From contig LR590083.2 of the NCBI GenBank assembly GCA_901457705.2, positions 186,001-250,000 of the forward strand: a stretch of 64,000 bases of DNA, read 5' to 3'. Numbering within the stretch: position 1 is the first letter of the stretch; each line of letters begins with the position of its first letter. This document shows positions 10,340-18,770 of the stretch, one piece after another. Made by a program: the position numbers and the translations under genes. Below the pieces are notes generated by a model. It did not search any database and was not told the DNA's origin. It worked only from the letters and a program-made list of their open reading frames with translations. This DNA comes from Beijerinckiaceae bacterium RH AL1. GTDB lineage: Bacteria > Pseudomonadota > Alphaproteobacteria > Rhizobiales > Beijerinckiaceae.

Positions 10340-10759
10340 TTGACGCGCCCGAGCCAGCAGACCTTCGAGCCGGAAGCGGCGCCGCCGTCCTGCGAGCCGG
10401 CGATCCGCACCATTGCCATGTCGTCCGACACGAACCCGGCCGGCGACATCTTCGGTGGCTGGCTGCTCTGGCAGATGGACCTAGCGGCCGGTAACGCTGC
10501 CGCGCGACACGCCCGCGGCCGATGCGCCACCATCGCGGTCGACAAGATCGTCTTCCTGCAACCGGTCAAGGTCGGCGACGAGGTTACGGTCTATGCCGAG
10601 CTGGTCTCGACGGGTCGTACCTCGATGCGTTTCTCGGTCACGGCCTGGCGTCGTCGCCGCGACGGCGAGGAGGTGCACAAGGTGACCGGCGCCGTCTTCA
10701 CCTTCGTCGCCCTCGACCTCGACGGCCGACCGCGCGAAATCACGCCTCTCGTCCGCTAG
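10340..10759 (+). CDS. Acyl-CoA thioesterase, YciA-like hotdog fold
   Basis: A 139-aa single-hotdog acyl-CoA hydrolase. Typical elements are AIRTIAMSSDTNPAGDIFGG, GGWLLWQMDLAAG with the catalytic-type Asp, ATIAVDKIVFLQPVKVGDEV and a final strand ending in VFTFVALD. Such enzymes release free acids from a range of acyl-CoAs. The start is taken as TTG at 10340, because ggagag sits just upstream and no ATG occurs before the conserved core in the right place. Its stop codon falls within the left arm of a stem-loop. Confidence 0.87.
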   Translation: MTRPSQQTFEPEAAPPSCEPAIRTIAMSSDTNPAGDIFGGWLLWQMDLAAGNAAARHARGRCATIAVDKIVFLQPVKVGDEVTVYAELVSTGRTSMRFSVTAWRRRRDGEEVHKVTGAVFTFVALDLDGRPREITPLVR

Positions 10760-10786
10760 AAAACCAGTCCGAGGCCGGTTTTCTAG
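10756..10786 (+). terminator. Stem-loop after thioesterase, terminator-like
   Basis: Perfect 10-bp arms ctagaaaacc (10756-10765) and ggttttctag (10777-10786) with an 11-nt loop. The stem includes the thioesterase stop codon and carries a run of T in its 3' arm but no separate T tract after it. It could act as a weak intrinsic terminator in either direction. Confidence 0.5.
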
Positions 10787-10901
10787 TTCAAATGGGGGAC
10801 GACTACAGCTTTTCGTTGCGGCACGTTTCGCTGGAAGGTTGTGCGTGTCGGTGAGACAGTGCCAGCCTTGAGGCGCTTTCGATCCAAGGTTCGAGCCTAC
10901 G

Positions 10902-11135
10902 ATGCCGCGTTATTATTTCGATCTTCTGGACGGGTGGCTGCACCGGGACGAGACCGGGCAAGAGCTCAGCGGCATGCCGCAGGTCTGCACCGAGATCAAG
11001 CAGACGCTGGCCGACCTCGTCCAGCAGACGTCGGGGTCGCTCAGTGCCGTGGTCCACGTGCGCGACGACACCAACCAGACCGTCGTCACCGCCTCGATCT
11101 CGCTGGCCTTCCAGGCGCCGGACACGCACCACTAA
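10902..11135 (+). CDS. DUF6894 family small protein
   Basis: A 77-aa protein opening with MPRYYFDLLDGWLHRDETG, the pattern of the DUF6894 family, which is very common in Hyphomicrobiales and of unknown function. It has no signal peptide or membrane segment. The rest is one helix (EIKQTLADLVQQ) and a strand region. It stands alone between the thioesterase and the 3' end of the nitrilase operon, with which it converges. Confidence 0.75.
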   Translation: MPRYYFDLLDGWLHRDETGQELSGMPQVCTEIKQTLADLVQQTSGSLSAVVHVRDDTNQTVVTASISLAFQAPDTHH

Positions 11136-11138
11136 CGT

Positions 11139-11160
11139 GAAGGTGGCTCAGGCCACCTTC
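11139..11160. terminator. Hairpin between converging genes at the end of the nit operon
   Basis: Perfect 9-bp arms gaaggtggc and gccaccttc around a 4-nt loop. The hairpin spans the stop codon of nitH and the 12-bp gap to the converging DUF6894 gene. It lacks a clear T tract on either strand, so bidirectional termination is possible but unproven. Confidence 0.45.
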
Positions 11161-12482
11161 TGCTGCGGGGCGCGGGAGAGGTCGAGCGACCAGAATCGCC
11201 GCGCAATGTCCTCCACGATGTGCTCGGCATCCTGCGCGATGCCGGAGAAGCGGCCGGAGCCCCAGGTCCACAGCCAGCCAAGGCCCAGGAAGTAGAGGCC
11301 CGGCACGGTGGTGATGCCGCGATGGTGGCCGGGGTAGCCCGAGCCGTCGAAGACCGGGATCTGCACCATCGAGAAATCGGCGCGGAAGCCCGTCGACCAG
11401 ATCACGGCGTTGATGTTCGACTCTTTCAGGCTCAGGTGCGTCAACTCCTGCTCGACCTGCCACGGCGGCGTGTAGGGCTCGGCGGCCGGCGCGTCGATCC
11501 CCTCCTTCTCGATGTAGTCGTCGATCATCTTGCGGATGCGCAGGTAGACCTTGTCGGCGGACTCCAGGTTCTTGGCGAGATCCGGCTTGAAGGTGATGAT
11601 GTCGCCGTCGATCTTGTCGAGCATGCCGTAGAGCTTGACGCCCTCCGCCGCGAACTGGCGCAGGTCGATCTCGTGGCCGCCGCCGCGGCCCGTGAAATAA
11701 TGGTTTGCCTTCTTGCGGACCTCGACGCCGAGCGGATGGGTGTCCACCGTCATGTCGTAGTAGCCCATCTCGTGCAGCCAGCGGATCGTGTCCTTGCCGC
11801 GGTACTCGCGCGGCGAGCGCGGAGCGCTGCCGACCGCAACATGCACCTTGCGTCCGGCGAGGTGCAGGTCCTCGGCGATCTGGCAGCCCGACTGTCCGGT
11901 GCCGACGATGAGCACCTCGCCCTCCGGCAGCTGCTGCGGGTTGCGGTAGGCCTGCGAGTGGATCTGGTAGAGGTCGAGCGGCAGGCGTTCGCCGACGCGC
12001 GGGATCGAGGGCAGGTGGTAGCCGGAGATGGCCATCACGACGTGGTCTGTCGTCCAGTCTCCCTCCGTTGACTTCACGAGGAACGTGCCGTCCGCCGTGC
12101 GCGTGATCTTGGTGACGGTGACGCCCTCGTGGATCGGCGCGTCAACTTTCTTGGCGAAGCCTTCGAGATATTCGACAATCTGGTCCTTCACCATGAAGCC
12201 GTCGGGATCGTCGCCCTGGTAGGGATAGTCCGGCAGGGTGCACTGCCAGTTCGGCGTCACCAGGCAGAACGTGTCCCAGCGCTCCTCGCGCCAGGAATAG
12301 CCGATCGAGTTCTTCTCGAGCACGACGTGGCCGATGCCGCGCTGCTTGAGGAACCAGCTCGTGCAGAGGCCGGCCTGGCCGCCGCCGACGATAACGACGG
12401 GAACGTGGCCGCGCGTCGGCGGCGCGCTGGCGGGCCCGTCAGCGCTGTCGAGGTTCCTGTCGACGGTGATCTCGTCCACCAT
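11148..12482 (-). CDS. nitH: Nit1C flavin-dependent oxidoreductase, MSMEG_0569 family
   Basis: A 444-aa FMO-like flavoprotein and last gene of the Nit1C operon. The FAD-binding motif VVIVGGGQAGLC lies at about residues 29-40. A second dinucleotide motif, VLIVGTGQSGCQIAEDL, lies mid-protein and would bind NAD(P)H. The segment VIWSTGFRADF resembles the ATG-like motif of FMOs. The family is known from the conserved nitrogen-starvation nitrilase cluster; its substrate is not established, though cyanide-linked roles have been suggested for the cluster. The ATG at 12482 was chosen because the FAD site follows 30 residues later and nitG ends 11 bp upstream. Confidence 0.92.
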   Translation of the reverse strand: MVDEITVDRNLDSADGPASAPPTRGHVPVVIVGGGQAGLCTSWFLKQRGIGHVVLEKNSIGYSWREERWDTFCLVTPNWQCTLPDYPYQGDDPDGFMVKDQIVEYLEGFAKKVDAPIHEGVTVTKITRTADGTFLVKSTEGDWTTDHVVMAISGYHLPSIPRVGERLPLDLYQIHSQAYRNPQQLPEGEVLIVGTGQSGCQIAEDLHLAGRKVHVAVGSAPRSPREYRGKDTIRWLHEMGYYDMTVDTHPLGVEVRKKANHYFTGRGGGHEIDLRQFAAEGVKLYGMLDKIDGDIITFKPDLAKNLESADKVYLRIRKMIDDYIEKEGIDAPAAEPYTPPWQVEQELTHLSLKESNINAVIWSTGFRADFSMVQIPVFDGSGYPGHHRGITTVPGLYFLGLGWLWTWGSGRFSGIAQDAEHIVEDIARRFWSLDLSRAPQQKVA

Positions 12483-12493
12483 GGTCGTGCTCC

Positions 12494-12781
12494 TCAGCTG
12501 ACGAAGGCTTCGATCTTCACGGGCGCGGTCTTGTCCGTCTCGCGCCCGGCCTTGGCTTCGATGGCGGCGAGCTGCGCCATCGCCCGCGAGCAGCCGGAGC
12601 CGCCATAGACCGACGCGACGCGGGCGCTCGCCGCCTGCAGGCCCGTGCGGCAGAGATCCAGGAAGTCGGCGAGCGTGTAAGTGTGCCCGACCTCGAAGAA
12701 GTCCTGGATCACCGTCGATGGCGAATAGTGCGTCTCGACCGAGCCGTCCGGCCAGCGCACCTTGAACAGCATGACCGGCAT
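12494..12781 (-). CDS. nitG: Nit1C small protein, MSMEG_0570 family
   Basis: A 95-aa soluble protein with the start MPVMLFKVRWPDGSVETHYS and the segment YTLADFLDLCRTGLQAAS, matching the MSMEG_0570 nitrogen-starvation response family. No catalytic motif is evident. Its ATG overlaps the TGA of nitF by one base (TGATG), so it is translated in step with it. The biochemical role in the cluster is unknown. Confidence 0.88.
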   Translation of the reverse strand: MPVMLFKVRWPDGSVETHYSPSTVIQDFFEVGHTYTLADFLDLCRTGLQAASARVASVYGGSGCSRAMAQLAAIEAKAGRETDKTAPVKIEAFVS

Positions 12782-13752
12782 CAGGCGACGACCTCCATCC
12801 CTTTCGCGGCGCAGCCGATGAAGGGTCGGGAGAAATCCCAGACCTCGATCTCCTCGCCGTCGCGCCACAGGCGCATCTTGTGGGAGGCATCGACAGTGCC
12901 GATCGCCGCGCAGGCGATGTCGCGCGCGGCGAAGCGTGCCAGCACGGCGCCGACCTTCTCCGGTGCCACCGACAGCACGAAGCCGAAGCTCGGGAACGCG
13001 AGGAGCATCTTCGCCAGATCGATGTCGGCGCGGCAGGGCACGGCGTCGACCTCGATGCGGCCGCCGCACCCCGACGACTCGAGCAGCATCATCGCGGTGC
13101 CGATGAGGCCGGCCATCGAGATGTCCTTGCCGGCCGCGACGAGGCCGGCCTCGGCGAGCTCCGGCAGGATCTCGAGGTCGCCGCGCAGCCGGGCGGGCGG
13201 CGCGCCGCTCGCGGCATCCCAGTTGAGGCCAGCGCCGCGGAAGCCGCCGCGCAGGTCGATCGCCGCGACGAGCACGTCGCCGTCCCTGGCATCGAAGCTG
13301 GTGATGAGCCGCTTGGCGCGACCGAGGATGGCGACGGCAAGCTGGCCGCGCTCGGTACGCATGTTGGTGTGGCCCCCGACGATCGGCACGCCGTAGACCT
13401 GCGACGCCTCGCGCAAGCCGGCGAGAACCGGGTCGGCGGCCTCGCCGCTCTTCGCCCAGATTGCGTCGACGACGGCGAGCGGACGGCCGCCCATCGCGGC
13501 GATGTCGGAGAGGTTGACCATCAGGCCGCAGTAGCCCGCAAAGCGGGGGTCGGCCTCGACGAAGTCGTTGAGGAAGCCCTCGATCGCAAAGAGCAGCCAG
13601 CCGTCGCCGTCCGGGATCGCAGCGCAGTCGTCGCCCACCGGCACGGCGCTGTCGCCGAGGCCGAGATCGGCGACGGCGGCGGCGATATCCGTCTTGTGCG
13701 CCAGGCCGCGCGCTTCGCGTACGCGGGCGGCAATGTCGATGAGGCTCGTCAT
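12781..13752 (-). CDS. nitF: Nit1C AIR synthase-like protein, sll0787 family
   Basis: A 323-aa protein with the PurM/ThiL/SelD ATP-binding fold. The segment SAVPVGDDCAAIPDGDG corresponds to the Asp-rich nucleotide and metal-binding start of AIR synthases, and GLMVNLSDIAAMGGRPLAVV and IVGGHTNMRTERGQ are the following conserved loops. It probably uses ATP to activate an amide or acid, but the substrate is unknown. The start overlaps the end of nitE by 4 bases (ATGA). In some genomes the two are fused; here they are separate. Confidence 0.9.
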   Translation of the reverse strand: MTSLIDIAARVREARGLAHKTDIAAAVADLGLGDSAVPVGDDCAAIPDGDGWLLFAIEGFLNDFVEADPRFAGYCGLMVNLSDIAAMGGRPLAVVDAIWAKSGEAADPVLAGLREASQVYGVPIVGGHTNMRTERGQLAVAILGRAKRLITSFDARDGDVLVAAIDLRGGFRGAGLNWDAASGAPPARLRGDLEILPELAEAGLVAAGKDISMAGLIGTAMMLLESSGCGGRIEVDAVPCRADIDLAKMLLAFPSFGFVLSVAPEKVGAVLARFAARDIACAAIGTVDASHKMRLWRDGEEIEVWDFSRPFIGCAAKGMEVVA

Positions 13753-14294
13753 GCCGCGGCCTTGATCGCGAGGGCGTGGAACCCCTCGGGTGCGTTCTCA
13801 AGCGGCGGATAGGCGGCGAGGTCGGCCTGCATCAGCACGTGCGGCTGGCCGTGCAACTCGATGGCGGCGACGCGGTCCCAGTGGAGGCGGCGAAACAGCA
13901 GCTCGTTCTGCGCCTGGATGTTGCCGTAGAAGCGCGTGCAGCCGATGGAGTGCGCGGAGCAAACGGCAAGCTTGATGAGCGCAGCGCCGAGCGCGCCGAC
14001 GCGGCGGTAGCGCGGATCGACGGCGAGGCGCGAGCCGTACCAGATGCCCGGCTCGTTCTCGTGGATCCGCACCGTGCCGACGACCTCGTCGGCGAGCACG
14101 GCCATCGTCGACAGCGCGACGAGGTGGATCGCCGTCGCATCGGTCGCGTCGCGATCGTTAGTCTCGAAGATCTTCTGCTCCTCGCAGAACACCTTGCGGC
14201 GCAGGGCGGCCGCGCCGTCGATCTCCCAGCGCTCCGTCGCGTACTTGATGCGGAAATGGCAAGCCGCGAACGGGCTGAACGAGTCCGAGATCAT
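13749..14294 (-). CDS. nitE: Nit1C N-acetyltransferase, MSMEG_0567/sll0786 family
   Basis: A 181-aa GNAT protein. It contains AALRRKVFCEEQKIF, a typical β1-α1 start, and the acetyl-CoA motif YGSRLAVDPRYRRVGALGAA. The end matches the shorter form of the family that is not fused to the AIR-synthase module. The ATG at 14294 overlaps the stop of nitD by 4 bases (ATGA), and the gene overlaps nitF by 4 bases, so it is inside a continuous coupled run. Substrate unknown. Confidence 0.9.
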   Translation of the reverse strand: MISDSFSPFAACHFRIKYATERWEIDGAAALRRKVFCEEQKIFETNDRDATDATAIHLVALSTMAVLADEVVGTVRIHENEPGIWYGSRLAVDPRYRRVGALGAALIKLAVCSAHSIGCTRFYGNIQAQNELLFRRLHWDRVAAIELHGQPHVLMQADLAAYPPLENAPEGFHALAIKAAA

Positions 14295-15481
14295 GCGCGC
14301 GCGCCTTCCAGCACGAGATCGATCGTCGGCACGACGAACGGAAGCGACGGGACGGCGGCCTCCTGTCGCGCGACAGGATCGCCGGCCTTTTCGTAGCTCG
14401 CCAACGCCGAGCAGGCGCCGCACTTCGCGCAGCCGGCTTTCACCGTATCGGAGCGCAGGCCGGCATCGCGCAGCATGCCGGCGAGCGGCGCCAGCACCTC
14501 GTGCATGAAGGCCGGCGGCGGCGAGGGATGATCTTCCAGCGGCGTGCCGGAGATCGGGATGAAAGGCACGACGAAGGGATAGACGCCCCGCTTGATGAGC
14601 TCGGACGCCATGTCGAGGATCGCCTGCGCGGTGTCGCCGAGGCCGGCGAGGATGTAGGTCGAGACCTGGCCGCGGCCGAACACCGGCACGGCCGCCTCGA
14701 ACGCCTTCATGTAGCGCTCCAGCGGCACGCTCGCCTTGCCCGGCATGATGCGCTCGCGGATCGCCGGCGTCACCGCCTCGATGTGCATGCCGAGCGAGTC
14801 GATCCCCGAGGCGCGCATGCGCTCGAACCAGCGATCGGAATCCGGTGGCTCGCACTGCGCCTGGATCGGCAGGTCGACCGAGGCCTTCACGGCGAACGCG
14901 CTCTCGCAGAGCACGGCGGCGCCACGGTCGGTGGCATTCGGCGTGCCCGTCGTCATCACCATGTGCTTGACGCCGTCGAGCAGCACCGCGGCGCGCGCGA
15001 CCTCGGCGAGCTGCTCAGGCGACTTGTGCGCGATGGTGCGGCCGGCGGCGAGCGATTGGCCGATCGCGCAGAACTGGCAGGTCTTGGCGCGGCTCTGATA
15101 GCGGACGCAGGTCTGCAGCACCGTGGTCGCCAGCACGTCCTTCGAATGCAGCACGGCGATTTTCGAGTACGGGATGCCGTCGAAGGTCTGCAAGCCGTAG
15201 AAGCGCGGCTGGCTCGGAAACGACAGGCGCCCGACGAACACGCCGTCGCGCTCGATCGCGCTGAAGCCGTCGGCATCGGGGCTCCGCGAAACGTAGGGCG
15301 AGTCGGCCGAGGCGGCGGTGTGGATCGGCACCATCACGGTGCGTCCCGCAATCGTCACCGCCTTGTGGTCTGACGGCCCGGCGCCCCCGCGACGGCTTTG
15401 TGCGCCGACCTTGCGATCCGCGAGGCGGAGGCCGAAGGACTGGAGCTCGTTGATCAGCTGCTCGGTCGAGAGATGGCTCAT
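14291..15481 (-). CDS. nitD: Nit1C radical SAM protein, MSMEG_0568 family
   Basis: A 396-aa radical SAM enzyme. The cluster-binding cysteines appear as C125, C135 and C138, that is a CX9CX2C spacing instead of the usual CX3CX2C. A second cysteine group, CAKCGAC at about residues 349-355, could hold an additional iron-sulfur cluster. The middle has the expected barrel segments (MVMTTGTPNATDRGA, STYILAGLGDT). It lies 10 bp after nitC and overlaps nitE by 4 bp. The reaction is not known; it is one of the defining genes of the Nit1C cluster. Confidence 0.92.
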   Translation of the reverse strand: MSHLSTEQLINELQSFGLRLADRKVGAQSRRGGAGPSDHKAVTIAGRTVMVPIHTAASADSPYVSRSPDADGFSAIERDGVFVGRLSFPSQPRFYGLQTFDGIPYSKIAVLHSKDVLATTVLQTCVRYQSRAKTCQFCAIGQSLAAGRTIAHKSPEQLAEVARAAVLLDGVKHMVMTTGTPNATDRGAAVLCESAFAVKASVDLPIQAQCEPPDSDRWFERMRASGIDSLGMHIEAVTPAIRERIMPGKASVPLERYMKAFEAAVPVFGRGQVSTYILAGLGDTAQAILDMASELIKRGVYPFVVPFIPISGTPLEDHPSPPPAFMHEVLAPLAGMLRDAGLRSDTVKAGCAKCGACSALASYEKAGDPVARQEAAVPSLPFVVPTIDLVLEGARA

Positions 15482-15491
15482 GCGTTCTGCC

Positions 15492-16508
15492 TCACGCGGC
15501 TTCGTCGGCGGCGGGGAGGCGCGGCGCCATGATCGGCTGCGGCGACGCGATCATCGGCTTCGTCGTGCGGTCGCCGAAATGCTGCACCATGGCCGTCGCC
15601 GGGCGGGCGTCGACGTGCAGCTGCAGAAGCTCCGGCCGCGCATAATGCCCGACGGAGTCCATCATGCGCTTGCGCTTGGTGATGAGCGCCATGTCGCAAT
15701 CGGCGATGAGCAGGCCCTCGCCGTCGCCCATCGGCGGGACGACATGCTTGCCCTCCGGCGAGACGATCGCGGTGCAGTTGCCCCCGCGCAAACCTTTCTG
15801 CAGCTTTTCGTTCGGCTGGATCGTGGCGATCTGTTCGTCGGTAAGCCAGCCGGTGGCGTTGACGACGAAGCAGCCGGCTTCGAGCGCGTGATGGCGGATC
15901 GTCACCTCCATCTGGTCGGCGAAGATCTGCCCGACGAGCGAGCCGGGGAACTGCGCGGCGTGGATCTCCTCGCCCTGCGCCATCAGCGCATAGCGGGCGA
16001 GAGGATTGTAGTGCTCCCAGCAGGCCAAGGCGCCGACGCGGCCGACCGCCGTGTCGACGACCTTGAGGCCTGCACCGTCGCCCATGCCCCATATCATGCG
16101 CTCGTGGTAGGTCGGCGTGATCTTCCGTCGTTTGAGAGCCAACGAGCCGTCGGCGTCGAAGACGAGCTGTGCGTTGTAGAGCGTGCCGCCGTCGCGCTCG
16201 TTGACGCCCATCACCAGCACCATCGCGTGCTTCTTGGCCGCGGCGGAAAGCGCGTTCGTGACGGGGCCGGGGACGACGACGGCCTCATCGTAGAGCTTGA
16301 GATGCGCCGGTCCCATCGAGACGGGCGGCTCGACGAAGGAGAAGTAGGGATAGTAGGGCAGGAACGTTTCGGGAAAGACCATGAACCCGACGCCCTTGCC
16401 CGCGGCCTCGTCGATCGCGTTGAGGACGCGCTCGAGCGTGCCGCCCGGGCGATCGAGGACGGGGGTGATCTGTGCGGCGGCGACGCGGACGCTGCGCTTG
16501 TCCATCAC
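15492..16508 (-). CDS. nitC: Nit1C nitrilase (Nit6803-type)
   Basis: A 338-aa nitrilase. The catalytic Glu-Lys-Cys triad is visible as E47 ([15 protein letters not shown]), K129 ([12 protein letters not shown]) and C163 ([14 protein letters not shown]). These match the Nit6803 and bacterial Nit1C nitrilases, which hydrolyse nitriles to the acid and ammonia. In some bacteria this cluster is needed for growth on cyanide as a nitrogen source. It is the second gene of the operon, 75 bp after nitB and 10 bp before nitD. Confidence 0.95.
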   Translation of the reverse strand: MMDKRSVRVAAAQITPVLDRPGGTLERVLNAIDEAAGKGVGFMVFPETFLPYYPYFSFVEPPVSMGPAHLKLYDEAVVVPGPVTNALSAAAKKHAMVLVMGVNERDGGTLYNAQLVFDADGSLALKRRKITPTYHERMIWGMGDGAGLKVVDTAVGRVGALACWEHYNPLARYALMAQGEEIHAAQFPGSLVGQIFADQMEVTIRHHALEAGCFVVNATGWLTDEQIATIQPNEKLQKGLRGGNCTAIVSPEGKHVVPPMGDGEGLLIADCDMALITKRKRMMDSVGHYARPELLQLHVDARPATAMVQHFGDRTTKPMIASPQPIMAPRLPAADEAA

Positions 16509-16583
16509 CGGTCTCCTTCAAGCTGTGAGGCGCCCGGCCGCGGCGGCCGGGGCCTTTGGTTCGGCGTCAGCGTTGGGTTGGCG

Positions 16584-17066
16584 TCAAAGCGTCCACGTGT
16601 TGAGCATGAAGGCGTTGGCGCGCCGGTGCAGGAGGATGAGGTCGAGCACGTCGAGCGGGCTGATCGGAATCACGCCGGGGATCAGCGACGGCTCGCCATG
16701 GCCGTAGAGCGCCTGAAGGGCGAAGCGGCAGGCGTAGACCTTGCCGCCTTCGGACATGAACTTCTCGACCTGCTTGTTCATCGCGAGATGGCCGGGGAAA
16801 GCCTCGTCGCCGAGCGTCGGAAAGCCGCGCTGCAGGCCGAGCGTCACGCCGGGGCCGTAGAGAAGCACGCTCGTCTCGAAGCCCTTGCGCTGGATTCGCG
16901 TGGCCTGGAGCAGGTTGACGAGGCCGATCGAGCCTTCGAAAGCGACGGTGTGGAAGGTGATGAGGGCCTTCTCGCCCGGCAGCGCCTTGACGTCCTCGAA
17001 CTTCTTGTCCTCGTAATCGACGAGGTGATCGCCTTTCTTGTGCGCGGGCATTGTTACGGCGGGCAT
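16584..17066 (-). CDS. nitB: Nit1C protein MSMEG_0572/Sll0783 family
   Basis: A 160-aa soluble protein, first gene of the Nit1C operon. It contains [20 protein letters not shown] and [19 protein letters not shown], a fold resembling DsrE-like proteins. Members are strongly induced during nitrogen starvation in cyanobacteria, but the activity is unknown. A second in-frame ATG five codons later (MPAHKKGD) could also serve as start. The 321-bp upstream region carries the repeats shared with the divergent regulator. Confidence 0.9.
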   Translation of the reverse strand: MPAVTMPAHKKGDHLVDYEDKKFEDVKALPGEKALITFHTVAFEGSIGLVNLLQATRIQRKGFETSVLLYGPGVTLGLQRGFPTLGDEAFPGHLAMNKQVEKFMSEGGKVYACRFALQALYGHGEPSLIPGVIPISPLDVLDLILLHRRANAFMLNTWTL

Positions 17067-17179
17067 CGTTGACTCCTCGTGGGGTTACTTGCCCCGACGC
17101 TCGCGGGGGTGGTGGTGACATCGCAATCGATGTGCCAGTCTCCTCACGCCGCGCATCCGCTGTGAAATCAACGTCCATG

Positions 17180-17343
17180 CCGTCAATCCTGCAGTCAATA
17201 GCGATGGCACGTTAAAACGCCACGACGCCAGTCCTTTGTGCAAAAAGTACGAAAGGACGGCAGCTTAAGCGCCCCGCGCGCTCTGGACATAACCTCTGCT
17301 CGCCAGAAACATCAACGATTGACCGGGTCAATGTGCAGTCAAT
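17180..17343. promoter_or_regulatory. Divergent control region of nit operon and MocR regulator, with repeats
   Basis: The 321-bp spacer between nitB and the regulator contains several repeats. The 10-mer tgcagtcaat occurs directly at 17190-17199 and 17334-17343. The hexamer gtcaat occurs as a tandem pair at 17182 and 17194 (12 bp apart) and again at 17327 and 17338 (11 bp apart). A perfect palindrome attgaccgggtcaat lies at 17318-17332, and inverted arms gtccttt/aaaggac span 17231-17258. An imperfect palindrome tggcacgttaaaacgcca lies at 17205-17222. MocR regulators usually bind direct or inverted repeats in such divergent spacers, so the gtcaat pairs are the best operator candidates. Confidence 0.5.
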
Positions 17344-17387
17344 TTGATGGATCGCTTCTTGCTCGCGTATGCCGGTGAGAGACGCCC

Positions 17388-18770
17388 ATGACAGACTGGC
17401 TCCCCGACCTCTCGCGCAGCGACAAGCCGCGCTACATCGCCATCGCCGACCTGATCGCCGAGGACATGCGATCGGGCCGGCTGTCGGCCGGCGATCGCCT
17501 GCCGCCGCAGCGCAAGCTCGCCTCGAAGCTGGCGATCGACTTCACCACGGTGGCGCGCGGCTACGTCGAGGCGCAGCGCCGTGGCCTCATCGAGTCGCGG
17601 GTCGGCCAGGGCACCTTCGTGCGCGGCGCGCTCCGCGGGACATCCATCGACGGCGAGGCCCGCGACAACATCGTCGACCTTTCGATGAACCTGCCGCCCG
17701 AGCCGACCGATCCTGATCTCGTCGGCCGCATGCGGGAGGGCTGCGCCGAGGTCGCGCGGGACCTCGTCTTCCTGCTGCGCTACCAGGGTTTTGGCGGCAC
17801 CCACGCCGACAAGGACGCAGCGTCGGCCTGGCTCGGGCGCCGCGCGCTGGTGCCGAAGCAGGAGCGCATCTTCGTTGTCCCCGGCGCTCATCCCGCGATC
17901 ACCGGCATCCTGTCGCTGCTCGCCAAGCCCGGCGAGAGCGTGCTCTGCGAAGCGATCACCTATCCCGGCGTGCGCTCGATCGCCGCACAACTCGGCCTCG
18001 AGCTGATCGGCCTGCCGATGGACCGCGACGGCATCGACCCCGACGCGATGGCGCATGCCTGCGAGACGCGGAAGCCGAAGGCGATCTACCTCAATCCGAC
18101 CCTGCAGAACCCGACCACGCTGACGATCCCGGAGGAGCGGCGCGCGGCGATCGTCGCGGTGGCGCGGCGCTACCGGCTGCCGATCGTCGAGGACGACGCG
18201 TACGGCTTCATCCCGAGCCATGGGGTGCATCCTCTGGCCGCGATGGCGCCGGACCTCACCTGGCACATCGCCGGCCTCGCCAAGTGCATCGGCGCGGGCC
18301 TGCGCGCGGCCTATGTCGTCGTGCCGGATGCCAAGTCGGGCTGGCCCTTCGCGGCGGCGCTGCGCGCGGCCAACGTCATGGCGTCGCCTTTCACGGTGGC
18401 GCTGGCGACGCGCTGGATCGAGGACGGCACGGCCGACATGATCCTGCGCTTCATCCGCACCGAGACGGCCGCCCGCCAGAAGATGGTCGCGGGCATCCTG
18501 CCCGCCGGCAGCTACCGCGCCGAGCCGTTGAGCTTCAACCTATGGGTCCCGCTACCCGAGCCGTGGACGCGCTCGGCCTTCGTCGGCCACATGCGCGCGA
18601 CGCGCATCGGCGTGGTGGCGAGCGACGCCTTCGTCGTGGCCGGCGAGCCCGGCGAGCACGTCCGTGTGTGCCTCGGCGGCCCGCTGTCGCGCGATCGCGT
18701 GCGCAGCGCCATCGAGTTCATGGCGCACGCGCTCTCCGAGGAGCCGGCGCTGGCGCAGAGCTACCTCTAG
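17388..18770 (+). CDS. MocR/PdxR-type regulator: GntR wHTH plus aminotransferase class I domain
   Basis: A 460-aa transcription factor. The N-terminal GntR winged helix (GRLSAGDRLPPQRKLASKL, FTTVARGYVEAQRRGLIESR) is followed by a fold-type I aminotransferase domain. The PLP-binding Lys is probably the one in HIAGLAKCIGAGLRAAYVV. Such proteins sense a PLP-reactive metabolite rather than acting as transaminases. It is divergent from the Nit1C operon, so its likely target is that operon and itself. Nit1C clusters described in pseudomonads use a sigma-54-type activator, so a MocR regulator here would be a different control mode. Confidence 0.88.
   Translation: MTDWLPDLSRSDKPRYIAIADLIAEDMRSGRLSAGDRLPPQRKLASKLAIDFTTVARGYVEAQRRGLIESRVGQGTFVRGALRGTSIDGEARDNIVDLSMNLPPEPTDPDLVGRMREGCAEVARDLVFLLRYQGFGGTHADKDAASAWLGRRALVPKQERIFVVPGAHPAITGILSLLAKPGESVLCEAITYPGVRSIAAQLGLELIGLPMDRDGIDPDAMAHACETRKPKAIYLNPTLQNPTTLTIPEERRAAIVAVARRYRLPIVEDDAYGFIPSHGVHPLAAMAPDLTWHIAGLAKCIGAGLRAAYVVVPDAKSGWPFAAALRAANVMASPFTVALATRWIEDGTADMILRFIRTETAARQKMVAGILPAGSYRAEPLSFNLWVPLPEPWTRSAFVGHMRATRIGVVASDAFVVAGEPGEHVRVCLGGPLSRDRVRSAIEFMAHALSEEPALAQSYL

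Noticed and set aside
17203-17222. Sigma-54-like promoter tggcacg in front of the nit regulator
   Set aside because: The GG and GC elements are one base out of the required spacing on both strands, so it is treated only as part of an imperfect palindrome.
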